Source: Ottelia alismoides (taxonomy: Eukaryota > Streptophyta > Magnoliopsida > Alismatales > Hydrocharitaceae). From it: a stretch of 64,000 bases of DNA. The translations under genes and the position numbers were made by a program. Within the stretch, counting starts at the first letter, position 1. Each line of letters begins with the position of its first letter. Below are positions 53,747 through 64,000 of the stretch, in pieces. The notes beneath the pieces are model-generated. The model saw only the letters and a list, made by a program, of their open reading frames with translations, was not told the origin of the DNA and searched no databases. The stretch covers positions 992,001-1,056,000 of the forward strand of contig JAZKJV010001876.1 of the NCBI GenBank assembly GCA_037367405.1, written 5' to 3'.

Positions 53747-54667
53747 CATGGTTTGAAAAGGCTAGCCTCGAGGCGGAAGAGGCGTACGCCTCGAGGCGAG
53801 GCGGTCCCTTTTAGCCTCGAGGCTTACGCCTCAAAACAGTCCTGTGAGGCGTGCGCCTCGAGTGGTCGAGGCATAACCTCGAGGCAGAACGTCTCGAGGC
53901 GGTCGAGGCGTTTCGCGAGGCGTTTTTGCTTTTCTTGAAGTATTTTTTATTATTTTAATGGTTTATTTAGTAGTTTGAGAAGCTTATAAATATCTATTTA
54001 TTTAGGACAATGATTAAATAAGATGAATGCCTAAATATGGTGTTTATTTCATGCCCATAACTTGATATTTACGATTAATGTATCCAACTATTCTGGCAAA
54101 CTCTTACTATTTCACTCTTAGTGAATGAATTTATAAATATTAAATTAAACAATAATTGTAACTTAACAATAAATTTCTTCGACATATATTTAATCGAACT
54201 TTTAATTACAACAATATTTCAAAGATTTGCTCGAAATGGATATGATTCATGGTTTCTCGTGTGATCATATATTATATGTTAGACACATAAAATAAATTTC
54301 TTCGATGTATTAGTCATACTTTTAATTAAAACAATATTTCATAGACACATATGTATTATTTAATTCTTTCACAATATCTATAGCCAATGAATTCCTCTTT
54401 GATTGGATGAAAATGTGTAGAAATGTATATGATGTTGCTCTATCTTCTATTTTGGAGTTCTTATCTTTATTATTATATCATATCTTGTAGTGTAAATTAT
54501 TATATATTGGGCAGAGAACATACAATTACATAGAGATACATCGAATTGTAGTTTTATACATGTTTTTCTATATAAACTGAGGCTTATGCCTCGACCGCCT
54601 CGAGGCTACGCCTCGCCTCGATTCCAAGGAGACCGCCTCGTTCCGCCTTTCGTTTTTTCAAACCTTG
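53747..54667. mobile_element. non-autonomous hAT with GCCTCGAGGC subterminal repeats
   Basis: A perfect 8-bp TSD GTCTCCTT (53739-53746 and 54668-54675). The ends are CATGGTTTGAAAAGGC and, on minus, CAAGGTTTGAAAAAACG. About 170 bp at the left and 80 bp at the right hold many copies of CCTCGAGGCG and related words in both orientations; the centre is AT-rich and non-coding. Confidence 0.9.
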
Positions 54668-54675
54668 GTCTCCTT

Positions 54676-57514
54676 GCTTATTGGAGATATTGCTGCATGC
54701 GGTTGATCTCCAAATTTTGGAGATCAAAGGTACAAATCAACTCTCTCCTTTGCTGCCATACATGTAATTGCTACACATTGTGATCCCTATTTAAATGTGG
54801 CATTCTTGTATAATTTCAAAATCTGCTACTTTGGAAAGTGTTGGTCGGAGATGTAATCAATTCAATTGAGTTATTGTAGTAGGTCATACATTATAAAAAA
54901 ACAGTTCACGCGGTACTCTGGATCAATTCTGGCTACAACTAAGAAGAGAAAATGGGTGTCCTTTTCGTTGTGAATATAAAGATAATCTGATTTTTATAAT
55001 GATTCAAATTGGGGTTGAATTAGTAGATATTGAACCCCTCATTCAACCTCTTGACACTGCATCTTATGCTTTCTTTATATTTGTGAGAATTCCCACTTAT
55101 TTATTAGGCGAAAAATCGCAAGTTCCATGAGATTTGAGATGCAAATCTTTGATACATCTAACAATGCGTAAATGAACTAAAATGGTAGTGTACAAATCCT
55201 CTTAAGATTTGAGTAAGATCAACTTGTTCGGTTCTTACTAAATTGCCATGTGGCCTAGTGAGATCTAAATTGGTGTTTGTGTAATTACACCAATTCAATA
55301 TTAGCAGAAGAATGGTCTGATCTCCAGGTCCATGCTCATCAAGATGCATTTTTTTGTTTGTTTTTTTTGAAAAAGGGGGACGTTTAGTCCAACCATTTAA
55401 AATTGTTTTAGCTTTAAATGCCATTCTAATTTCTAAGACCAACAACTTATGATGAACGAGATTAGTTAAGTGTTATTCGTCCTTGAGGTCATGAATGCAT
55501 CTCGGAATGTTGGATTTTGTCAATTTAAGGCTGCAATAGCAACAGTGGTTTAGGCCTATGGGCTGTTGTTTCCCTGTGATATGCCTAAATAAGAACCACA
55601 CCAAATTTGTACATACTTCTTATCATTCTTACAAAAAAAATAGAAATCTGAATCAGTGCCACCAATTCAACCTTATCGAATGCACCTCATCCCATGAGAA
55701 TGATGAGACTCTTGTGAGTGAAGCAGACAAGGATATAATGAAAAATACCATCTTCTGGGTCCGAAATTTGGTAATGCAACCAAATGCGAATTTAAATTCT
55801 GGGTATCTTCTCAAGGTGCACGAAGATTTCCTTACAAATGAAATAGACGGTGACATGAAAAAAAGAACATTCTGTGTGCAGCATTAGTTCTGTTGTTGGG
55901 CTTATAAATCAACCTGCGACTTTCTTCATGTTTTTGGCCATCAATAGCATCCTTAACCTTTTTGTCCTAACCACATTTTCATTCTCCTCCTTGTTGCCAA
56001 CTGTGCATTCATCTAAATTATGATCAATTACACCACAAAATGGTTAAATTCAGAACTTTCTAATTCACCATCTATGTTAAACAAAAGGTTCTCATGGCAG
56101 ATCACAATACAAGGACTCGTTGGCATAGAAGACCAATTACCATGTAGAGTCTTAAATAATTGAATGTGTAATACTGGGTTGTGCAAATAAACATTCAAAC
56201 TTAAAAGGTCAATCCAAGTAGGGACAAGTGTTGTCCTCAAACTACATTTGAAAAATAGAGAGTATTTGATCATTACGACTCATTCTTCCAAATAGTTGAC
56301 ATCTCCTAGTTTATGAATCATTCTAAGATTTAAGTCGAGGAGCCTATTGCCCTCCTCTGATAATTGTATATATAGTGGTTTTAGTATCATGACTTGAATG
56401 AAAACTAGGACTGTCTATGCAACATGCAAATAATTCAAAAGCCGGATCATTGTTAAGCGACAGAATTCATAATTTGAGGATAAATTTTGGATTTTAGCAT
56501 GCAGTTATGACTAAATTTCAGATATATTCATTGCTCCATATTTCATGTGTAAAATAATGAAAAAATAAGCGTTTTCGCAAGAATTGATTTCTAATTCCAG
56601 ATCAATTACTGGACCATCTCTCATGAAATTAAGGAATATATTCTAAATACAAATATTAAGATATTGTTTTCCTCCTATAAAGGAGCCAACAAATAAATGA
56701 CCTATTTGTAGCTTCATCCAAGAATAGTATAAATGAAAGATTAGGGTGTCAATATATAAAAAGTTCATAACTCTTAAAGAAATATCTCGGATATAATTAA
56801 ATCAATCTATGAATTCATGTGATCATTACGATTATTAATCTCATCAACTGATCCTTTTAATATAAAATTATAAATCACTATTGATAGGTTGTTGACAACA
56901 TACCTAGATCTATAAAGTTGACCACATAAGAGATTGAGAAAGGAATGAGTAGTCAAGTAAGTGAAAATGATGGTGAATCAGTGATGACTAATATTGTGTT
57001 GATCATGGTGACCTTTACATCTGATTGTGCGAGGGTGCAGTGACCCTCAGTTGGGCGGGAGATAGGAAGCTCAGTTAGGGCAGCAGCAGCCTAGTGCGCA
57101 GGTCTAGGATCCTGGTCATTTGTATGATTTTTACACGAGTTGCAATGTCTTTACGCTTCGTTGGGATCCAGATTTTTTACCAATACTATTGACCCTGTTT
57201 CGATAGGGTACCTAGGCAGGAGGATCCTTGATTTTGTTTTTCGAGCTCTTTTTGCCGGTATCGGTCGGACTAGTTTTGGAGTGACTTAATCTGGAAAGTC
57301 TCTCTCACCCGTCTATTGGACGTAGTTCTGAAGTGTGTCTAGCCCTCTCCTGGACCGCACTTCCACTGGGAGGGCAAGACGGAAGAGTCTCTTAAGAGGC
57401 TTCCTCACCGCTTGAGTTTCGGTTACTATTCCGCTAGTAGATCTTAGCGAAGAGAAGATCATAGTCAGTTAAGTTGAGGTTGGATATTGTTGAGTTTGGC
57501 TACAGTTGAGGTTA
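54676..57514. other. unassigned region
   Basis: AT-rich to about 57000, then about 400 bp of higher GC. There are short frames at 55158-55445 (minus) and 55558-55887 (plus), with no recognisable domain, splice structure or repeat terminus. Confidence 0.4.
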
Positions 57515-57522
57515 GTTACAAT

Positions 57523-57968
57523 CAAGGTTGCAGAAAGCGGTAGTATGTACTAGATCGGCAGGGTCACTAACTAGGATTAATCGACAGCTGGGTAACTAAT
57601 TGGATTTAGTCGGCCATTATTCGATTTTGATTTTTTTGAATTATTTTAAATATATAAATCCATTTTTATACGCATATTCTATATTTACATAGATTTTACA
57701 TTTTCTATACTTCCGTAATGAAATAAAAGAAGTAATTGTCTATAAATATAACATTAAATATATTAGAATAAGTTTGCTTTTAAAAAAATCGAAAAACTAA
57801 GAAAATAAGAATCTATATGTAAAAATCGACCGAGTAATCGGTCGAATAGTCGGCCCGATTAGCCGATTGACTGACTAAAGGCCGACTAGGTCTATCCCCC
57901 CCCCCCGACTCGACTAGCCAGGCTGACTAATCGACTATCGACCTAGCCGGTCGACTTTTACAATAGTG
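57523..57968. mobile_element. Element G2: complete hAT-type MITE
   Basis: 446 bp with termini CAAGGTTGCAGAAAGCGG and, on minus, CACTATTGTAAAAGTCGAC. The 8-bp flanks GTTACAAT and GTTACAGC agree at six positions. Subterminal GTCGG/CGACTA words and the AT-rich core (TTAAATATATAAATCCATTTTTATA) align with G1 and G3. A 13-nt C run lies near 57897. Confidence 0.85.
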
Positions 57969-58209
57969 GTTACAGCGGAATTTGGCTACAATCTAGTTTG
58001 GTTACAGTTGAGTTGGTATTTTCTTGAGCTTGTTTATTGTCCGCCAGTAGGTCCTGGCGATGAAAAGATTATGAGACAGAAATTATCAATCATCGACATT
58101 TAATTATAATTTAGAACTACTACCATAGATGTTAGGAAGAGCTAGTGGACGTGTTGGGAAAGGATACATAATACTCCATCGCATGCCTACGGAAGCAACC
58201 CAACCCTAA

Positions 58210-58597
58210 GGGTGCGTTTGGTTGGCGGGCTAAGGCGGGTTAAACTGGTAGAGGGTAACCCGTTTTTTTGTTTTGGTGTTTGGATAGAGGGTTAAACTGG
58301 GGGTGGGTTAGAAGTGGGTTTGGGGTGATATGATTGTATTGGAATTTGAAAAAGTGAGTAGTTATTGTGATGTGATTGTATTGATGTTTGGAAAAGTGAG
58401 TAGAAGTGGAGTAGTTTATAATTTTTATATGATATGATGGTATAATATATTATTTTTTGGTAGGATTAATGATGTAAAATTGATTTATTTAATTTTTTAA
58501 AAAAGGAATAAAGTGGGGCCCACGAGGAGAGAGGGGATGTGGGTTAAGGGGGGTAAACCCCCCTAACCCGCCGGTAAACCGGCTGCCGAACGGGGCA
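58210..58597. mobile_element. Tourist-like (PIF/Harbinger) MITE
   Basis: 388 bp between TAA and TAA (58207-58209 and 58598-58600). The ends GGGTGCGTTTGGTTGGCGGG and, on minus, TGCCCCGTTCGGCAGCCGG have the G-rich CGTTTGG style of Tourist elements, followed by GGGTTAAAC / GGTTTACC inner repeats. No coding sequence. Confidence 0.75.
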
Positions 58598-58600
58598 TAA

Positions 58601-60297
58601 GGTATTCTTCACGCCTTAGAATCATAGTGTGAGCTCACACTCGGACCAAGATTACAGACTATACACTAAGCTTGAGAATTTGACATAAACAAAGATCAGA
58701 TCAGGAACTCATCATCTACAATCCCAACATCCATCAACATGAGTTATATTTGATAAAAAAAAGATGATGACCTACATATGGATCATATAATCACTAAATG
58801 AAAATGTTATATATGGAAAGTTAATAGGTAATGGGTGAACAGGGGATATATATACAAAACAGCTTGAAACCCCATATCTATGCAAGTAGCTTGTTAAATT
58901 TAAATGTCAAACCCTATCTACTTGCTTCTTTTTGAAACCACTGAAATACCTGTTTTATTTTTAATATTGTACTCTATTTTTATTGACATTTCTCTTGTTC
59001 CCAACATGGATAGCAGACAAGGTGTCTGCAACTCAGTAGATTGACAACTGGACCTTGAGCTTTCACAGTTACTTTCGACGGTACACATGTTAAAGTTTAT
59101 GCACATGATAATGTAATTGATTTTCTTTGCAAATGCATGTGAGAAGCCAGGAAATTCAGTGTGGCACCCGAATCAAAAAGATGTACAAGAAAACCTATTT
59201 CTCAAATGATTCGCAATCAAACGTCAATCTAAAATAACTCAAACGTTATCCCATAAGCGGCCTCCGGAGTGATGATTTCTATACAACCGACAAGCCAAAT
59301 TGGATATACTAGTTGAAAGGAGTGAAGAGCTTTCTTGCTTGGCGGGCACAACACGACTGGCAGTCCTGTCTGAGATGAGAGTGTTGCGATGCCACCCACA
59401 GGCATCTGGTGGCGGGCTGGCATGGGGAGTTTTCTCATCCATGTTCCACATGACGTTCCAAATGCCCTCTTCGTGTGGATTTCTCCGGAGGCTGCAGTGG
59501 TCTAGTGCGAAATCCAAGACTTGGTCTGAGAAAGAAGGACGCAGGCTCCCTAGGAGGGAAGCCCAACGAATTCCAGATGCAAAGCCCCGCACCTCATTAA
59601 GATCATATTGGCATACTCGCCCACTCTTCCTTATTTTGCGATACATGTACATAATGTCAGCTTATTTTGACACATGTAAATATAAATATATATGAAAATT
59701 AATGCAGTAAGAATTGGTGACAATTTTTATCATGTGCCTTGTTATTAAAAATGTGAATGTCATTCGAAACGTGAAAAAATTTCCTTCATTTTCTGTAACC
59801 TAATGTGGCCATTATGAATATAATATTATGAGTGGTGTGTAAACGGGTTACCCAAATCCCGGGACGTTACAAATATGGTGAGACTAATCCAGGGGGAACT
59901 ATAAAGGCACCAAAACTATGAGACTGTAGAACACCCATTGCTCACGATCACATCCAATCACCCTACTCATGAGTATGTACTGAAACACAAGATAAGATGG
60001 GTCAAAACTGGCAAGGCAATACAGATCCTTACTGATCTAGCTAACATAAAGTAAATTCGTCCGAAAATCAGGTGCATATAGCATATTTTGTAGGCGCATG
60101 AATGACGTCAAATGAACCTCCTCATGTCCAATAATAGGTAGATGAACCCCATTCCAAATGACGACCCATCTACCATAGAGTATAGATCTGTATGAACTGA
60201 AATGTGCCAATTCTCAACATAAATGGTGAGAAGCATCAATCCATGAACCACCATGTCATATCTGCATTGCTACAACTCATATAAGCATAGACTATAT
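58601..60297. other. unassigned region with a GC-richer patch
   Basis: Mostly AT-rich. The segment 59239-59652 is GC-richer and holds a 137-aa minus-strand frame (SGIRWASLLGSLRPSFSDQ...) that I cannot assign. CGTTACA at 59865-59871 read on minus gives TGTAACGTCCCGG, the style of a gypsy LTR start, but no partner was found. Confidence 0.35.
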
Positions 60298-60435
60298 TGT
60301 TGGAGAGCTTTTATGTTATAACTGTTTTACAGTTATTTGTTGATAGTATGTAATTTACCTTTTAGGGTTTCTCTCTTCTATATAAGAGAACCATTGGGTT
60401 TTATGAATAAACACAATAAGAACTCTTTTCCCTCA
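60298..60435 (+). repeat. 5' LTR of copia H
   Basis: 138 bp, TGTTGGAGAGC...TTTTCCCTCA, with TATA-like CTTCTATATAAGAGAACC. The primer site follows directly at 60436. Confidence 0.8.
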
Positions 60436-62227
60436 TGGTATCTGAGAGACGATCCTTAACCGGAGCCCGAGTCGAAACCCTAACCCTATCATCCATCCTC
60501 CCTTTTCTGCGCGCCAACCCTCTACGCGAAGCAACTTCACGCGCTACTAGGAGTCCCCAGCAGCTGCGCTGCCACTGCAGCAGCTGCCAACGGCACAACG
60601 ACGTCGTTAGCGGCTCCCTGCAGCAGCGCTACCACCCAAGCATTTGCCAACGACAGCGTCGTCGCCCTGGGTAGCACCTAGTGCCGCCTCCCAGCGGTTC
60701 CTAGCACTGTTTGTGGGCCCCACAGCCCCTCATGCGTAATTGTGTTGCTATCCATGTCATTTTGAAGCCTTGATTTCGTGGTTATTGATCTAATTTCAAA
60801 TATATATGGATTCATTTACCCTATTTTTTATTGAAATCAGAGCATAGTTCGTCTGAAGATGGTTGCAGTATGAGTCTAAAATCACAAGCATCTCGTTTCA
60901 TGCACGTTTAGACGCAGCATGATTGGTCTAAGTATCAGTGATTGTACACGATGTCAGACAGCAGAGTTGATATGCCATCTATAGGCGCCTTCAAGGGTCC
61001 CACACCTATTGTCAAGATGGATGGTACCAACTACGAGTTGTGGGCAATGCAGTTCATGAATCTGATGTAGAGTCATGGCAAGAAGCGTATTCCGACACAG
61101 AATGAGCCGGTGGACAAGATTGGAACCAATGCCTCATCGGAGGCCGATGATGCATATGTGATGGTGTGGCTATCTGGTACTGTTTCTGTGGAGATAGCCG
61201 GTGATATACTTAGTCAACCCACAAAAAAGGCAATATGGGACACTCTTGCAGGGACACACTCTCAAGCGAAGAATGATTCAAAGATATTGCAGCTCTAGTA
61301 CGATATCTTCACGACCAATTGTCCTCTCCACGCCAAGTATACATCTTTGAGATGTATGTTTGAGCGACTTCACAGCTACATACCCATGACGGCCTTTTGA
61401 CCTATAGAGACTGTCATAATTGATGTTTTTCTGGCTGCCTTAACTCAGAATATGGCTCGTCTCGCTCTCAGCTGCTTACCGATGTTACCATACCTCCTAC
61501 GGATGAAGCATACCGCAGGCTGAGCTGAGTATCTCATCCGCCACATCTTCTCAAACTTCGTCGGCTATGGTTGCATCACGTGGTAGAGGTGGATCTACAC
61601 CTTTCAGAGGATGAGGAACATGTGGCAGAGGTGGTTCACGTCCATATCAGACATGTTCATACTACTACCATTCAAGTCATTCAAAAGATATGTGCTACTC
61701 CAAGCACGAATTCCCACCATTAGCTTGTGCTACATAGCAGAGCCAGACTGCTCCTAATCATATTGATCATCGCTATGATGATTTTGTTGCTTGCCTAAGA
61801 GAGATCATGCTTCCAACCATTGGATCTTCCAATACTGGTCCATCAAACACTGCAGCATCTTCCTCCACCAGTAGCTCAGGTATTACTCATGCATTTATTG
61901 GTCACTCTCGACCAGATCCTTCAAAGTAGATTATGGAGTCCAGAGCATCACAACATCTCTGTGGAGATAGATTGCAGTTTGGTACATACAGTACAGCACA
62001 ACAAGGTAGATCAGTAGCGATTGTTGATGGGTCTCAACCCCCAATTACTAGATAGGAGGAGGTTCATTTGACACCTTTCATACACATGCAGAATGTTCTT
62101 CAAATACTTGGTTTTTCCATGAACTTACTATATATTAGCCATGTAAGATTTACATTGTCTTGATATATTTCACCCTAGTTCCCTTGTTTTTCGGGATATA
62201 CTCGCGGGCAGGGTAATTGGATGTGAC

Positions 62228-62630
62228 CAGGTTGCAAAAGTCAGCAGTCGGTACTCGGTCGGTTGGGCCACTGACTAAGGATTAATCGGCAGTCGGGCGA
62301 TAATCAGATGTAGTCGAACTTTAATCGATTTTGAATTTTATAATTACTTTAAATATATAACTCATTTTTATACATATATTTACATAGATTTTGTACATTT
62401 TTAAACTACCATAATAAAATAAAAAATAATTGAATTTAAATAAAACATTAAGCATATTATAATAAGTTTGCTTATAAAAAATAAAAACATTAAAAAAATA
62501 TGGTATCTCCAAGCAAAAATTGGTCGATTAGTGTACCTAATCGGAATTAGTCGGTACTCGGTCAGCCACCCCACTGACTAGACTAGTCGGACCTACTAGT
62601 CGGGCCAGTCATGCGAATTTTACAATACTG
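62228..62630. mobile_element. Element G3: hAT-type MITE in copia H
   Basis: 403 bp. The ends are CAGGTTGCAAAAGTC and, on minus, CAGTATTGTAAAATTC. The flanks GATGTGAC (62220-62227) and AATGTGAC (62631-62638) agree at seven of eight positions. Removing it rejoins the copia H frame (VIGCD to HEHGGLYR). It matches G1 closely, including GGTATCTCCAAGCAAAAATT against GGTACCTCCAAGCAAAAATT. Confidence 0.9.
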
Positions 62631-63176
62631 AATGTGACCATGAACATGGAGGTTTATATAGATTGTCTCAGACTATGTATGCTAGTGTCACTTCTCTTTC
62701 TGCAGGATCCATTTCCCCCTACACATGGCATCTCAGATTCGACCACCTACAGCTGCAGAAAATTTGTCGCCTCATACCTGGTGTCTATATTAAGTCTAGT
62801 TTCCAATGTGAGTTATGTGAACTTGAAAAACATCATCGGTCCAGCCTTCTAAGTCATCAAGGTAGGGGTAGCTATGGTCTGTTTGATTTATTTCATCTGC
62901 ATGGGGGTTTAAGTCGTGTACCTGATTACCAGGGACATAGGTACATATTATCTTGTTTGTGTTGATGATTTCTCCAGACTGTTCTAGGTCTTTCTTTTGA
63001 AGCAAAAGTCTGAAGCGAGTACTATTGTTCAAAATTTTGTTGTCGAAATGAAAAACATTTTCTCTGCTTCAATAAAATACATTCGTTTGATAATACGCTT
63101 GAGTTAAGTACTACACATTTCTCACTTTTTAGCTCACGAGGCATCATTTATCATACTACTTGTCCTTATACGTCAC

Positions 63177-63514
63177 AACAGAACGGTGTGGCAGAAAACA
63201 AATAGAGATATTTTCTAGATATCACCAGGACTCTCCTGATACAGAGTCGGCCTCCACATTCTTTTTGAGGCGATGATGTGATGACAGTTTGTTATCTCAT
63301 AAATCGGATGCCTTCCATAATCTTGAGTGAAAAGGCATCATTTACGTCAAAACGGTGTGGCAGAACACAAACAGAGACCTTTTCTAGATATCATCAAGAC
63401 TCTCCCCATACAGAGCCGGGCTCCACATTCTTTTTGAGGTGATGATGTGATGACAGCTTGTTATCTCATAAATCGGATGCCCTCTGCAATCTTGGGTGAA
63501 AAGGCACCATTTAC
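63177..63514 (+). repeat. 169-bp tandem duplication in copia H integrase
   Basis: Two diverged copies (about 63177-63345 and 63346-63514) of the stretch from AACGGTGTGGCAGAA to AAAGGCACCATTTAC. They encode the integrase NGVAE region through NRMPSAILGEKAPF twice. The two units differ at several bases, so the duplication is not recent. Confidence 0.8.
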
Positions 63515-64000
63515 TCTTGCTAGTTCTAATAAGGGCCTCTTCTCTTTTACCCCACGAGTATCTAGGTGTGGGGCATTTGTCCATATCCTTCGTCATATTC
63601 ACGACAAGCTCGCTCCTCAAGTTGTCAAATATATGTTTGTTGGTTACTCCCACACTCATAAGGGTTATCGATGTTTTGATCTTGTCCAAGGAAAGTGCTA
63701 TGCCAGTGTTGACGTCACCTTCTTTGAGTCCATCATGCTATACTCTCTTACAGGTGACAGGATGAGTCCTTCTTTGTTTGAGGATGTTGTTATTCTCCCA
63801 CCTCCACCTACACATATTTCCGCATGCGCTCCATATTCCAACGCCTTCCCCAGCATCAATCACGCCCCAGGTAGATTCTAATAACTTGGTTTTGACAGAT
63901 GGAACTAGTGGTGTGCATGATGTACAGGATGAGCATGTAGATATATATGTTGAGCCAGAACCACCATCAGAGAATGATTTAGGGTGGTACATCACCTTGT

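Larger units (their letters stand above)
60298..64000 (+). mobile_element. Element H: decayed Ty1/copia, 5' part (runs off window)
   Basis: The 5' LTR 60298-60435 is followed by primer site TGGTATCTGAGAG and a telo-box leader (GAAACCCTAACCCTATC). Polyprotein remains follow to the window edge. It carries G3 and a tandem duplication. The 3' LTR and TSD lie outside the window. Confidence 0.9.
60951..64000 (+). pseudogene. copia H gag-pol pseudogene (partial)
   Basis: Starts MSDSRVDMPSIGAFKGPTP with a stop after QFMNLM, then EADDAYVMVWLSG and AIWDTLAGTHSQAKND. The zinc knuckle is degraded. The G3 MITE interrupts the pre-integrase region at 62228. After it come WHLRFDHLQLQKICR, the integrase core remains and NRMPSAILGEKAPF. 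The last part visible is the region before the linker (FVGYSHTHKGYRCFD, SVDVTFFESIM). Many stops and frameshifts; RT lies beyond the edge. Confidence 0.9.

Noticed and set aside
1..64000. tRNA, rRNA or CRISPR-type arrays
   Set aside because: No cloverleaf with tRNA promoter boxes, no rRNA-like stretch and no regularly spaced identical direct repeats. Matches to tRNA-Met are only primer-binding sites.

Overview
The window is nuclear DNA from a flowering plant with a repeat-rich genome. Every reading frame I can assign belongs to a plant transposon class: Ty1/copia and chromodomain Ty3/gypsy LTR retrotransposons, an L1-type LINE, hAT transposons with 8-bp target-site duplications (TSDs), a Tourist-type MITE and a long-TIR foldback MITE. 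Leader sequences carry the plant telo-box AAACCCTAA, and primer-binding sites match plant initiator tRNA-Met (TGGTATCAGAGC). I cannot name the species. No complete host gene is visible. One minus-strand pair of exon-like blocks (34588-35335), whose frame is kept across predicted splice sites, is the best candidate for host coding sequence.

Layout. 1-5045: the 3' part of a hAT transposase gene, interrupted by a short LTR retroelement (847-3348) and by a tandemly duplicated copy of the same site that now holds a solo LTR (3452-3914). 5046-8004: unassigned. 8005-22084: a four-level nest. A minus-strand non-autonomous LTR element (B) contains a plus-strand relative (C, 8906-20108), which contains a minus-strand LINE (9570-17770), which contains an intact minus-strand copia (D, 11217-16340) with identical LTRs and a 1398-aa polyprotein. 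Each insertion inside B has matching or near-matching TSDs. 22076-26494: a gypsy-like LTR start, interrupted by another non-autonomous LTR element (A, 22748-25481). 26503-27553: a non-autonomous hAT. 28281-33591: a decayed plus-strand copia (F1) carrying a MITE. 34588-35335: the exon-like blocks. 35663-36919: a fourth, truncated member of the A/B/C family. 36920-41864: a decayed minus-strand copia (F2) carrying several small DNA elements. 41865-53738: a chromodomain gypsy relic, split by a hAT MITE (G1), which is split by a copia (E, 42514-51304), which is split by a 3.7-kb hAT (45073-48780). 53747-54667: a GCCTCGAGGC-rich hAT. 57523-57968: a second G-family hAT MITE. 58210-58597: a Tourist-like MITE. 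60298-64000: the 5' part of a decayed copia (H) containing a third G-family MITE.

How the parts relate. The copias D, E, F1, F2 and H look like one group: they share a start motif (MSES/MSDS followed by the IVKMDG-NYEL region), short LTRs of about 140-155 bp (one F2 LTR has shrunk), the same tRNA primer, and mostly a telo-box leader. The non-coding elements A, B and C keep that copia group's last pol codons, a near-palindrome and the polypurine tract, so they look like deletion derivatives that borrow copia machinery. The decayed hAT at the left edge shares its terminal repeat with the short hAT elements at 26503 and 40664, so it resembles their source of transposase. D is the youngest element, but it has lost one zinc-binding histidine of integrase.
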